Notes under the pieces: model-generated
Databases searched by the model: none
The model's input: the letters and a program-made list of their open reading frames with translations, nothing else
What the model was told of the DNA's origin: nothing
Shown: positions 19,340 to 34,900 of the stretch, one piece after another
Layout: every line of letters starts with the position of its first letter
Numbering within the stretch: position 1 is the first letter of the stretch
Translations under genes and position numbers: made by a program
Assembly (NCBI GenBank): GCA_030544235.1
Contig: CM060478.1
Location: 786,227-850,226, forward strand
Direction: 5' to 3'
Length of the DNA stretch: 64,000 nt
DNA from: Lepturacanthus savala
Taxonomy: Eukaryota; Chordata; Actinopteri; Scombriformes; Trichiuridae

Positions 19340-22300
19340 AATTAAATTAAAATATAAATAATATACATGTTATAATATGACCTATTTATCACGACATGCT
19401 ATAGTATGACCTTTTTATGACGACATACTATAGTATGACCTTTTTATGACGACATACTATAGTATGACCTTTTTATGACGACATGCTATAGTATGACCTA
19501 TTTTGGACGACATGCTATAGTATGACCTTTTTTGGACGACATGCTATAGTATGACCTTTTTATGACGACATGCTATAGTATGACCTTTTTATGACGACAT
19601 ACTATAGTATGACCTTTTTATGACGACATACTATAGTATGACCTTTTTTGGACGACATACTATAGTATGACCTTTTTTGGACGACATGCTATAGTTTGAC
19701 CTATTTTTGACGACATACTATAGTATGACCTTTTTATGACGACATACTATAGTATGACCTTTTTATGACGACATGCTATAGTATGACCTTTTTTAGACGA
19801 CATGCTATAGTATGACCTTTTTATGACGACATGCTATAGTATGACCTTTTTTAGACGACATGCTATAGTATGACCTTTTTATGACGACATGCTATAGTAT
19901 GACCTTTTTTTGACGACATACTATAGTATGACCTTTTTATGACGACATACTATAGTATGACCTTTTTATGACGACATGCTATAGTATGACCTTTTTATGA
20001 CGACATGCTATAGTATGACCTTTTTTAGACGACATACTATAGTATGACCTTTTTATGACGACATGCTATAGTATGACCTTTTTATGACGACATACTATAG
20101 TATGACCTTTTTATGACGACATGCTATAGTATGACCTTTTTATGACGACATGCTATAGTATGACCTTTTTTAGACGACATGCTATAGTATGACCTTTTTA
20201 TGACGACATGCTATAGTATGACCTTTTTTAGACGACATGCTATAGTATGACCTTTTTATGACGACATGCTATAGTATGACCTTTTTTAGACGACATACTA
20301 TAGTATGACCTTTTTATGACGACATGCTATAGTATGACCTTTTTATGACGACATGCTATAGTATGACCTTTTTTAGACGACATACTATAGTATGACCTTT
20401 TTTAGACGACATACTATAGTATGACCTTTTTTAGACGACATGCTATAGTATGACCTTTTTATGACGACATACTATAATATGACCTTTTTATGACGACATA
20501 CTATAGTATGACCTATTTTGGACGACATGCTATAGTATGACCTATTTTTGACGACATGCTATAGTATGACCTTTTTTAGACGACATACTATAGTATGACC
20601 TTTTTTAGACGACATGCTATAGTATGACCTTTTTATGACGACATGCTATAGTATGACCTTTTTTAGACGACATGCTATAGTATGACCTTTTTATGACGAC
20701 ATGCTATAGTATGACCTTTTTATGACGACATGCTATAGTATGACCTTTTTATGACGACATACTATAGTATGACCTTTTTATGACGACATGCTATAGTATG
20801 ACCTTTTTATGACGACATGCTATAGTATGACCTTTTTTAGACGACATGCTATAGTATGACCTTTTTATGACGACATGCTATAGTATGACCTTTTTATGAC
20901 GACATGCTATAGTATGACCTTTTTATGACGACATGCTATAGTATGACCTTTTTTAGACGACATACTATAGTATGACCTTTTTATGACGACATGCTATAGT
21001 ATGACCTTTTTATGACGACATGCTATAGTATGACCTTTTTTAGACGACATACTATAGTATGACCTTTTTTAGACGACATACTATAGTATGACCTTTTTTA
21101 GACGACATGCTATAGTATGACCTTTTTATGACGACATACTATAATATGACCTTTTTATGACGACATACTATAGTATGACCTATTTTGGACGACATGCTAT
21201 AGTATGACCTATTTTTGACGACATACTATAGTATGACCTTTTTATGACGACATACTATAGTATGACCTTTTTATGACGACATACTATAGTATGACCTTTT
21301 TTGGACGACATGCTATAGTATGACCTATTTTTGACGACATGCTATAGTATGACCTTTTTTGGACGACATGCTATAGTATGACCTATTTTTGACGACATGC
21401 TATAGTATGACCTTTTTTTGACGACATGCTATAGTATGACCTTTTTTAGACGACATGCTATAGTATGACCTTTTTATGACGACATGCTATAGTATGACCT
21501 TTTTTTGACGACATACTATAGTATGACCTTTTTTAGACGACATACTATAGTATGACCTTTTTATGACGACATACTATAGTATGACCTTTTTTAGACGACA
21601 TGCTATAGTATGACCTTTTTATGACGACATACTATAGTATGACCTTTTTATGACGACATACTATAGTATGACCTTTTTTAGACGACATGCTATAGTATGA
21701 CCTTTTTTTGACGACATACTATAGTATGACCTTTTTATGACGACATACTATAGTATGACCTTTTTATGACGACATACTATAGTATGACCTTTTTATGACG
21801 ACATACTATAGTATGACCTTTTTTGGACGACATGCTATAGTATGACCTATTTTTGACGACATACTATAGTATGACCTTTTTTTGACGACATGCTATAGTA
21901 TGACCTATTTTTGACGACATACTATAGTATGACCTTTTTTTGACGACATGCTATAATATGACCTTTTTATGACGACATACTATAGTATGACCTTTTTATG
22001 ACGACATACTATAGTATGACCTTTTTTTGACGACATGCTATAATATGACCTTTTTATGACGACATACTATAGTATGACCTTTTTATGACGACATACTATA
22101 GTATGACTTTTTTTAACGACATGCTATAGTATGACCTTTTTTTGACGACATGCTATAGTATGACCTTTTTTGGACGACATGCTATAGTATGACCTTTTTT
22201 AGACGACATGCTATAGTATGACCTTTTTTGGACGACATACTATAGTATGACCTTTTTATGACGACATACTATAGTATGACTTTTTTTAACGACATGCTAT

Positions 22301-23960
22301 AGTATGACCTTTTTTTAACGACATGCTATAGTATGACCTTTTTTTAACGACATGCTATAGTATGACCTTTTTTAGACGACATACTATAGTATGACCTTTT
22401 TTAGACGACATGCTATAGTATGACCTTTTTATGACGACATGCTATAGTATGACCTTTTTATGACGACATACTATAGTATGACCCTTTTATGACGACATGC
22501 TATAGTATGACCTTTTTTTAACGACATGCTATAGTATGACCTTTTTTTAACGACATGCTATAGTATGACCTTTTTTAGACGACATACTATAGTATGACCT
22601 ATTTTTGACCACATACTATAGTATGACCTTTTTATGACGACATACTATAGTATGACCTATTTTTGACCACATACTATAGTATGACCTTTTTATGACGACA
22701 TACTATAGTATGACCTATTTTTGACGACATACTATAGTATGACCTATTTTGGACGACATACTATAGTATGACCTTTTTTGGACGACATGCTATAGTATGA
22801 CCTTTTTTGGACGACATGCTATAGTATGACGTTTTTTGGACGACATGCTATAGTATGACGTTTTTTGGACGACATGCTATAGTATGACGTTTTTTGGACG
22901 ACATGCTGTAGTATGACCTTTTTTGGACGACATGCTATAGTATGACGTTTTTTGGACGACATGCTATAGTATGACGTTTTTTGGACGACATGCTATAGTA
23001 TGACGTTTTTCGGACGACATGCTATAGTATGACCTTTTTTGGACGACATGCTATAGTATGACCTTTTTTAGACGACATGCTATAGTATGACCTTTTTTGG
23101 ACGACATACTATAGTATGACCTTTTTATGACGACATACTATAGTATGACTTTTTTTAACGACATGCTATAGTATGACCTTTTTTTAACGACATGCTATAG
23201 TATGACCTTTTTTTAACGACATGCTATAGTATGACCTTTTTTAGACGACATACTATAGTATGACCTTTTTTAGACGACATGCTATAGTATGACCTTTTTA
23301 TGACGACATGCTATAGTATGACCTTTTTATGACGACATACTATAGTATGACCCTTTTATGACGACATGCTATAGTATGACCTTTTTTAGACGACATACTA
23401 TAGTATGACCTTTTTTAGACGACATACTATAGTATGACCTATTTTTGACCACATACTATAGTATGACCTTTTTATGACGACATACTATAGTATGACCTAT
23501 TTTTGACCACATACTATAGTATGACCTTTTTATGACGACATACTATAGTATGACCTATTTTTGACGACATACTATAGTATGACCTATTTTGGACGACATA
23601 CTATAGTATGACCTTTTTTGGACGACATGCTATAGTATGACCTTTTTTGGACGACATGCTATAGTATGACGTTTTTTGGACGACATGCTGTAGTATGACC
23701 TTTTTTGGACGACATGCTATAGTATGACGTTTTTTGGACGACATGCTATAGTATGACGTTTTTTGGACGACATGCTATAGTATGACGTTTTTCGGACGAC
23801 ATGCTATAGTATGACGTTTTTTGGACGACATGCTATAGTATGACCTATTTTTGACGACATGCTATAGTATGACATTTTTTGGACGACATACTATAGTATG
23901 ACGTTTTTTGGACGACATGCTATAGTATGACGTTTTTTGGACGACATGCTGTAGTATGAC

Positions 23961-24080
23961 ACACGGTGGCGTAGGGGTTAGCTATGTTGCCTCATAGCAC
24001 GAAGGTAGCAGGTTCAAGACCTCCAGGGTCTGGGACCTTTCTGTGTGGAGTATGCATGTTCTCCCTGTGTTTGTGTGGGT
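23961..24080 (+). mobile_element. tRNA-derived SINE head, copy 1 (short form, TAGC)
   Basis: A 120-base passenger in the satellite. It has a pol III-like A box (TGGCGTAGGGG) and B box (GGTTCAAGACC), a perfect stem GCTATG/CATAGC in the anticodon-arm position and the T-loop-like TTCAAGA. It is followed by CTTTCTGTGTGGAGTATGCA and CATGTTCTCCCTGTGT, a module common in fish repeats. The 3' part of a full SINE is absent. All copies follow CTGTAGTATGAC and precede GCATGCTATAG, so they descend from one insertion. Confidence 0.75.
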
Positions 24081-24909
24081 GCATGCTATAGTATGACCTA
24101 TTTTGGACGACATGCTATAGTATGACCTTTTTTAGACGACATGCTATAGTATGACCTTTTTTAGACGACATGCTATAGTATGACGTTTTTTGGACGACAT
24201 GCTATAGTATGACCTTTTTTAGACGACATACTATAGTATGACCTTTTTTAGACGACATGCTATAGTATGACGTTTTTTAGACGACATGCTATAGTATGAC
24301 CTTTTTATGACGACATACTATAGTATGACCTTTTTTTAACGACATGCTATAGTATGACCTTTTTGTAACGACATGCTATAGTATGACCTTTTTTAGACGA
24401 CATACTATAGTATGACCTATTTTTGACCACATACTATAGTATGACCTTTTTATGACGACATACTATAGTATGACCTTTTTTAGACGACATACTATAGTAT
24501 GACCTTTTTTAGACGACATACTATAGTATGACCTTTTTTAGACGACATACTATAGTATGACCTATTTTGGACGACATGCTATAGTATGACCTTTTTTGGA
24601 CGACATACTATAGTATGACCTATTTTGGACGACATGCTATAGTATGACCTTTTTATGACGACATGCTATAGTATGACCTTTTTATGACGACATGCTATAG
24701 TATGACCTTTTTATGACGACATGCTATAGTATGACCTTTTTTAGACGACATGCTATAGTATGACCTATTTTTGACCACATGCTATAGTATGACCTTTTTT
24801 AGACGACATACTATAGTATGACCTTTTTTGGACGACATGCTATAGTATGACCTATTTTGGACGACATGCTATACTATGACGTTTTTTGGACGACATGCTG
24901 TAGTATGAC

Positions 24910-25029
24910 ACACGGTGGCGTAGGGGTTAGCTATGTTGCCTCATAGCACGAAGGTCGCAGGTTCAAGACCTCCAGGGTCTGGGACCTTTCTGTGTGGAGT
25001 ATGCATGTTCTCCCTGTGTTTGTGTGGGT
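24910..25029 (+). mobile_element. tRNA-derived SINE head, copy 2 (short form, TCGC)
   Basis: Like copy 1 but AGGTCGCAGG instead of AGGTAGCAGG. The short form lacks the CTTGGTC insertion. Confidence 0.72.
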
Positions 25030-26495
25030 GCATGCTATAGTATGACCTATTTTTGACGACATACTATAGTATGACCTTTTTTAGACAACATGCTATAGTA
25101 TGACCTTTTTTAGACGACATGCTATAGTATGACGTTTTTTGGACAACATGCTATAGTATGACGTTTTTTGACGACATACTATAGTATGACCTTTTTTAGA
25201 CGACATACTATAGTTTGACCTTTTTTAGACGACATGCTATAGTATGACCTTTTTTGGATGACATACTATAGTATGACCTATTTTTGACCACATACTATAG
25301 TATGACCTTTTTATGACGACATACTATAGTATGACCTATTTTTGACCACATACTATAGTATGACCTTTTTATGACGACATACTATAGTATGACCTTTTTT
25401 AGACGACATACTATAGTATGACCTTTTTTAGACGACATACTATAGTATGACCTATTTTGGACGACATGCTATAGTATGACCTTTTTTGGACGACATGCTA
25501 TAGTATGACCTTTTTTGGACGACATACTATAGTATGACCTTTTTATGACGACATACTATAGTATGACCTTTTTATGAAGACATACTATAGTATGACCTAT
25601 TTTTGACCACATACTATAGTATGACCTATTTTTGACGACATACTATAGTATGACCTATTTTTGACCACATACTATAGTATGACCTTTTTATGACGACATA
25701 CTATAGTATGACCTATTTTGGACGACATGCTATAGTATGACCTTTTTATGACGACATGCTATAGTATGACCTATTTTTGACCACATACTATAGTATGACC
25801 TATTTTTGACCACATACTATAGTATGACCTTTTTTAGACGACATACTATAGTATGACCTATTTTGGACGACATGCTATAGTATGACCTTTTTTGGACGAC
25901 ATGCTATAGTATGACCTTTTTATGAAGACATACTATAGTATGACCTATTTTTGACCACATACTATAGTATGACCTATTTTTGACCACATACTATAGTATG
26001 ACCTTTTTATGACGACATACTATAGTATGACCTTTTTTAGACGACATACTATAGTATGACCTTTTTTAGACGACATACTATAGTATGACCTTTTTTAGAC
26101 GAAATACTATAGTATGACCTATTTTGGACGACATGCTATAGTATGACCTTTTTTGGACGACATACTATAGTATGACCTATTTTGGACGACATGCTATAGT
26201 ATGACCTTTTTATGACGACATGCTATAGTATGACCTTTTTATGACGACATGCTATAGTATGACCTTTTTATGACGACATGCTATAGTATGACCTTTTTTA
26301 GACGACATGCTATAGTATGACCTATTTTTGACCACATGCTATAGTATGACCTTTTTTAGACGACATACTATAGTATGACCTTTTTTAGACGACATACTAT
26401 AGTATGACCTTTTTTAGACGACATGCGAAAGTATGACCTATTTTGGACGACATGCTATAGTATGACGTTTTTTGGACGACATGCTGTAGTATGAC

Positions 26496-26622
26496 ACATG
26501 GTGGCGTAGGGGTTAGCTATGTTGCCTCATAGCACGAAGGTCGCAGGTTCAAGACCTCCTTGGTCCAGGGTCTGGGACCTTTCTGTGTGGAGTATGCATG
26601 TTCTCCCTGTGTGTGTGTGGGT
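26496..26622 (+). mobile_element. tRNA-derived SINE head, copy 3 (long form, private variants)
   Basis: The 127-base form with CTCCTTGGTCCAGGG. It has ACATGG at its start and GTGTGTGTGTGG near its end, variants shared only with copy 9. Confidence 0.72.
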
Positions 26623-27595
26623 GCATGCTATAGTATGACCTATTTTTGACGACATACTATAGTATGACCTTTTTTAGACAACATGCTATAGTATGACCTT
26701 TTTTAGACGACATGCTATAGTATGACGTTTTTTGGACAACATGCTATAGTATGACGTTTTTTGACGACATACTATAGTATGACCTTTTTTAGACGACATA
26801 CTATAGTTTGACCTTTTTTAGACGACATGCTATAGTATGACCTTTTTTGGACGACATACTATAGTATGACCTATTTTTGACCACATACTATAGTATGACC
26901 TTTTTATGACGACATACTATAGTATGACCTATTTTTGACCACATACTATAGTATGACCTTTTTATGACGACATACTATAGTATGACCTTTTTTAGACGAC
27001 ATACTATAGTATGACCTTTTTTAGACGACATACTATAGTATGACCTATTTTGGACGACATGCTATAGTATGACCTTTTTTGGACGACATGCTATAGTATG
27101 ACCTTTTTTGGACGACATACTATAGTATGACCTTTTTATGACGACATACTATAGTATGACCTTTTTATGAAGACATACTATAGTATGACCTATTTTTGAC
27201 CACATACTATAGTATGACCTATTTTTGACCACATACTATAGTATGACCTTTTTATGACGACATACTATAGTATGACCTATTTTGGACGACATGCTATAGT
27301 ATGACCTTTTTATGACGACATGCTATAGTATGACCTTTTTTAGACGACATGCTATAGTATGACGTTTTTTGGACGACATGCTATAGTATGACGTTTTTTG
27401 GACGACATGCTATAGTATGACCTTTTTTAGACGACATGCTATAGTATGACCTTTTTTAGACGACATGCTATAGTATGACCTTTTTTAGACGACATGCTAT
27501 AGTATGACCTATTTTGGACGACATGCTATAGTATGACCTTTTTATGACGACATGCTATAGTATGACCTTTTTTGGACGACATGCTGTAGTATGAC

Positions 27596-27722
27596 ACACG
27601 GTGGCGTAGGGGTTAGCTATGTTGCCTCATAGCACGAAGGTCGCAGGTTCAAGACCTCCTTGGTCCAGGGTCTGGGACCTTTCTGTGTGGAGTATGCATG
27701 TTCTCCCTGTGTTTGTGTGGGT
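27596..27722 (+). mobile_element. tRNA-derived SINE head, copy 4 (long form, TCGC)
   Basis: The 127-base form, TCGC variant. Its counterpart is copy 10. Confidence 0.72.
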
Positions 27723-28783
27723 GCATGCTATAGTATGACCTATTTTTGACGACATGCTATAGTATGACCTTTTTTAGACGACATGCTATAGTATGACCTT
27801 TTTTAGACGACATGCTATAGTATGACCTTTTTTAGACGACATGCTATAGTATGACGTTTTTTAGACGACATGCTATAGTATGACCTTTTTAAGACGACAT
27901 GCTATAGTATGACCTTTTTTAGACGACATGCTATAGTATGACCTATTTTTGACGACATGCTATAGTATGACCTTTTTATGATGACATACTATAGTATGAC
28001 GTTTTTTGGACAACATGCTATAGTATGACGTTTTTTAGACGACATACTATAGTATGACCTTTTTTAGACGACATACTATAGTATGACCTATTTTGGACGA
28101 CATACTATAGTATGACCTTTTTATGACGACATGCTATAGTATGACCTTTTTATGACGACATACTATAGTATGACCTTTTTATGAAGACATGCTATAGTAT
28201 GACCTATTTTTGACCACATACTATAGTATGACCTTTTTTGGACGACATGCTATAGTATGACCTTTTTATGACGACATGCTATAGTATGACCTATTTTTGA
28301 CCACATACTATAGTATGACCTTTTTATGACGACATGCTATAGTATGACCTATTTTGGACGACATGCTATAGTATGACCTTTTTTGGACGACATGCTATAG
28401 TATGACCTTTTTATGACGACATGCTATAGTATGACCTTTTTATGAAGACATGCTATAGTATGACCTATTTTTGACCACATACTATAGTATGACCTTTTTA
28501 TGACGACATACTATAGTATGACCTATTTTGGACGACATGCTATAGTATGACCTTTTTTGGACGACATGCTATAGTATGACCTTTTTATGACGACATGCTA
28601 TAGTATGACCTTTTTATGAAGACATACTATAGTATGACCTATTTTTGACGACATACTATAGTATGACCTTTTTATGACGACATACTATAGTATGACCTAT
28701 TTTGGACGACATGCTATAGTATGACCTTTTTATGACGACATGCTATAGTATGACCTTTTTTGGACGACATGCTGTAGTATGAC

Positions 28784-28910
28784 ACACGGTGGCGTAGGGG
28801 TTAGCTATGTTGCCTCATAGCACGAAGGTAGCAGGTTCAAGACCTCCTTGGTCCAGGGTCTGGGACCTTTCTGTGTGGAGTATGCATGTTCTCCCTGTGT
28901 TTGTGTGGGT
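28784..28910 (+). mobile_element. tRNA-derived SINE head, copy 5 (long form, TAGC)
   Basis: The 127-base form, TAGC variant. Its counterpart is copy 11. Confidence 0.72.
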
Positions 28911-31900
28911 GCATGCTATAGTATGACCTATTTTTGACGACATGCTATAGTATGACCTTTTTTAGACGACATGCTATAGTATGACCTTTTTTAGACGACA
29001 TGCTATAGTATGACGTTTTTTGGACAACATACTATAGTATGACCTTTTTTAGACGACATGCTATAGTATGACGTTTTTTGGACAACATACTATAGTATGA
29101 CCTTTTTTAGACGACATGCTATAGTATGACGTTTTTTAGACGACATACTATAGTATGACGTTTTTTGGACAACATACTATAGTATGACCTTTTTTAGACG
29201 ACATGCTATAGTATGACGTTTTTTAGACGACATGCTATAGTATGACCTTTTTAAGACGACATGCTATAGTATGACCTTTTTATGACGACATACTATAGTA
29301 TGACCTTTTTTAGACGACATACTATAGTATGACGTTTTTTGGACAACATACTATAGTATGACCTTTTTTAGACGACATGCTATAGTATGACGTTTTTTAG
29401 ACGACATACTATAGTATGACCTTTTTATGACGACATACTATAGTATGACCTTTTTATGACGACATACTATAGTATGACCTATTTTGGACGACATGCTATA
29501 GTATGACCTTTTTATGACGACATGCTATAGTATGACCTTTTTTAGACGACATACTATAGTATGACCTATTTTTGACCACATACTATAGTATGACCTTTTT
29601 ATGACGACATACTATAGTATGACCTTTTTATGACGACATACTATAGTATGACCTTTTTTTGACGACATGCTATAGTATGACCTTTTTTAGACGACATACT
29701 ATAGTATGACCTATTTTTGACCACATACTATAGTATGACCTTTTTATGACGACATACTATAGTATGACCTATTTTGGACGACATGCTACAGTATGACCTT
29801 TTTTGGACGACATGCTATAGTATGACCTTTTTATGACGACATACTATAGTATGACCTTTTTTAGACGACATACTATAGTATGACCTTTTTTGGACGACAT
29901 GCTATAGTATGACCTTTTTATGACGACATGCTATAGTATGACCTTTTTTTGACGACATGCTATAGTATGACCTATTTTGGACGACATGCTATAGTATGAC
30001 CTTTTTTAGACAACATGCTATAGTATGACGTTTTTTGGACAACATGCTATAGTATGACGTTTTTTGGACAACATACTATAGTATGACCTTTTTTAGACGA
30101 CATACTATAGTATGACCTTTTTTAGACGACATACTATAGTATGACCTTTTTATGACGACATACTATAGTATGACCTTTTTTAGACGACATACTATAGTAT
30201 GACCTATTTTGGACGACATGCTATAGTATGACCTTTTTTGGACGACATGCTATAGTATGACCTTTTTTGGACGACATGCTATAGTATGACCTTTATTTAA
30301 CGACATGCTATAGTATGACCTTTTTTGGACGACATGCTATAGTATGACCTTTTTTGGACGACATGCTATAGTATGACCTTTATTTAACGACATGCTATAG
30401 TATGACCTTTTTTGGACGACATGCTATAGTATGACCTTTTTATGACGACATACTATAGTATGACCTTTTTTTGACGACATGCTATAGTATGACCTTTTTT
30501 GGACGACATGCTATAGTATGACCTTTTTATGACGACATGCTATAGTATGACCTTTTTTTGACGACATGCTATAGTATGACCTATTTTGGACGACATGCTA
30601 TAGTATGACCTTTTTTAGACAACATGCTATAGTATGACGTTTTTTGGACAACATGCTATAGTATGACGTTTTTTGGACAACATACTATAGTATGACCTTT
30701 TTTAGACGACATACTATAGTATGACCTTTTTTAGACGACATACTATAGTATGACCTTTTTATGACGACATACTATAGTATGACCTTTTTTAGACGACATA
30801 CTATAGTATGACCTATTTTGGACGACATGCTATAGTATGACCTTTTTTGGACGACATGCTATAGTATGACCTTTTTTGGACGACATGCTATAGTATGACC
30901 TTTATTTAACGACATGCTATAGTATGACCTTTTTTGGACGACATGCTATAGTATGACCTTTTTTGGACGACATGCTATAGTATGACCTTTATTTAACGAC
31001 ATGCTATAGTATGACCTTTTTTGGACGACATGCTATAGTATGACCTTTTTATGACGACATACTATAGTATGACCTTTTTTTGACGACATGCTATAGTATG
31101 ACCTTTTTTGGACGACATGCTATAGTATGACCTTTTTATGACGACATGCTATAGTATGACCTTTTTTTGACGACATGCTATAGTATGACCTATTTTGGAC
31201 GACATGCTATAGTATGACCTTTTTTTAGACAACATGCTATAGTATGACGTTTTTTGGACAACATGCTATAGTATGACCTTTTTTTGACGACATGCTATAG
31301 TATGACCTTTTTTAGACGACATACTATAGTATGACCTATTTTTGACCACATACTATAGTATGACCTTTTTATGACGACATACTATAGTATGACCTATTTT
31401 GGACGACATGCTACAGTATGACCTTTTTTGGACGACATGCTATAGTATGACCTTTTTATGACGACATACTATAGTATGACCTTTTTTGGACGACATGCTA
31501 TAGTATGACCTTTTTATGACGACATGCTATAGTATGACCTTTTTTTGACGACATGCTATAGTATGACCTATTTTGGACGACATGCTATAGTATGACCTTT
31601 TTTAGACAACATGCTATAGTATGACGTTTTTTGGACAACATGCTATAGTATGACGTTTTTTGGACAACATACTATAGTATGACCTTTTTTAGACGACATA
31701 CTATAGTATGACCTTTTTTAGACGACATACTATAGTATGACCTTTTTATGACGACATACTATAGTATGACCTTTTTTAGACGACATACTATAGTATGACC
31801 TATTTTGGACGACATGCTATAGTATGACCTTTTTTGGACGACATGCTATAGTATGACCTTTTTTGGACGACATGCTATAGTATGACCTTTATTTAACGAC

Positions 31901-34900
31901 ATGCTATAGTATGACCTTTTTTGGACGACATGCTATAGTATGACCTTTTTTGGACGACATGCTATAGTATGACCTTTATTTAACGACATGCTATAGTATG
32001 ACCTTTTTTGGACGACATGCTATAGTATGACCTTTTTATGACGACATACTATAGTATGACCTTTTTTTGACGACATGCTATAGTATGACCTTTTTTGGAC
32101 GACATGCTATAGTATGACCTTTTTATGACGACATGCTATAGTATGACCTTTTTTTGACGACATGCTATAGTATGACCTATTTTGGACGACATGCTATAGT
32201 ATGACCTTTTTTAGACAACATGCTATAGTATGACGTTTTTTGGACAACATGCTATAGTATGACGTTTTTTGGACAACATACTATAGTATGACCTATTTTA
32301 GACGACATACTATAGTATGACCTTTTTTAGACGACATACTATAGTATGACCTTTTTATGACGACATACTATAGTATGACCTTTTTTAGACGACATACTAT
32401 AGTATGACCTATTTTGGACGACATGCTATAGTATGACCTTTTTTGGACGACATGCTATAGTATGACCTTTTTTGGACGACATGCTATAGTATGACCTTTA
32501 TTTAACGACATGCTATAGTATGACCTTTTTTGGACGACATGCTATAGTATGACCTTTTTTGGACGACATGCTATAGTATGACCTTTATTTAACGACATGC
32601 TATAGTATGACCTTTTTTGGACGACATGCTATAGTATGACCTTTTTATGACGACATACTATAGTATGACCTTTTTTTGACGACATGCTATAGTATGACCT
32701 TTTTTGGACGACATGCTATAGTATGACCTTTTTATGACGACATGCTATAGTATGACCTTTTTAAGACGACATGCTATAGTATGACCTTTTTATGACGACA
32801 TACTATAGTATGACCTTTTTTAGACGACATACTATAGTATGACGTTTTTTGGACAACATACTATAGTATGACCTTTTTTAGACGACATGCTATAGTATGA
32901 CGTTTTTTAGACGACATACTATAGTATGACCTTTTTATGACGACATACTATAGTATGACCTTTTTATGACGACATACTATAGTATGACCTATTTTGGACG
33001 ACATGCTATAGTATGACCTTTTTATGACGACATGCTATAGTATGACCTTTTTTAGACGACATACTATAGTATGACCTATTTTTGACCACATACTATAGTA
33101 TGACCTTTTTATGACGACATACTATAGTATGACCTTTTTATGACGACATACTATAGTATGACCTTTTTTTGACGACATGCTATAGTATGACCTTTTTTAG
33201 ACGACATACTATAGTATGACCTATTTTTGACCACATACTATAGTATGACCTTTTTATGACGACATACTATAGTATGACCTATTTTGGACGACATGCTACA
33301 GTATGACCTTTTTTGGACGACATGCTATAGTATGACCTTTTTATGACGACATACTATAGTATGACCTTTTTTAGACGACATACTATAGTATGACCTTTTT
33401 TGGACGACATGCTATAGTATGACCTTTTTATGACGACATGCTATAGTATGACCTTTTTTTGACGACATGCTATAGTATGACCTATTTTGGACGACATGCT
33501 ATAGTATGACCTTTTTTAGACAACATGCTATAGTATGACGTTTTTTGGACAACATGCTATAGTATGACGTTTTTTGGACAACATACTATAGTATGACCTT
33601 TTTTAGACGACATACTATAGTATGACCTTTTTTAGACGACATACTATAGTATGACCTTTTTATGACGACATACTATAGTATGACCTTTTTTAGACGACAT
33701 ACTATAGTATGACCTATTTTGGACGACATGCTATAGTATGACCTTTTTTGGACGACATGCTATAGTATGACCTTTTTTGGACGACATGCTATAGTATGAC
33801 CTTTATTTAACGACATGCTATAGTATGACCTTTTTTGGACGACATGCTATAGTATGACCTTTTTTGGACGACATGCTATAGTATGACCTTTATTTAACGA
33901 CATGCTATAGTATGACCTTTTTTGGACGACATGCTATAGTATGACCTTTTTATGACGACATACTATAGTATGACCTTTTTTTGACGACATGCTATAGTAT
34001 GACCTTTTTTGGACGACATGCTATAGTATGACCTTTTTATGACGACATGCTATAGTATGACCTTTTTTTGACGACATGCTATAGTATGACCTATTTTGGA
34101 CGACATGCTATAGTATGACCTTTTTTAGACAACATGCTATAGTATGACGTTTTTTGGACAACATGCTATAGTATGACGTTTTTTGGACAACATACTATAG
34201 TATGACCTTTTTTAGACGACATACTATAGTATGACCTTTTTTAGACGACATACTATAGTATGACCTTTTTATGACGACATACTATAGTATGACCTTTTTT
34301 AGACGACATACTATAGTATGACCTATTTTGGACGACATGCTATAGTATGACCTTTTTTGGACGACATGCTATAGTATGACCTTTTTTGGACGACATGCTA
34401 TAGTATGACCTTTATTTAACGACATGCTATAGTATGACCTTTTTTGGACGACATGCTATAGTATGACCTTTTTTGGACGACATGCTATAGTATGACCTTT
34501 ATTTAACGACATGCTATAGTATGACCTTTTTTGGACGACATGCTATAGTATGACCTTTTTATGACGACATACTATAGTATGACCTTTTTTTGACGACATG
34601 CTATAGTATGACCTTTTTTGGACGACATGCTATAGTATGACCTTTTTATGACGACATGCTATAGTATGACCTTTTTTTGACGACATGCTATAGTATGACC
34701 TATTTTGGACGACATGCTATAGTATGACCTTTTTTTAGACAACATGCTATAGTATGACGTTTTTTGGACAACATGCTATAGTATGACCTTTTTTTGACGA
34801 CATGCTATAGTATGACCTTTTTTAGACGACATACTATAGTATGACCTATTTTTGACCACATACTATAGTATGACCTTTTTATGACGACATACTATAGTAT

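Noticed and set aside
23961..24080. Functional tRNA gene
   Set aside because: A and B boxes are present, but there is no convincing acceptor stem, and the sequence runs into the usual fish SINE body.
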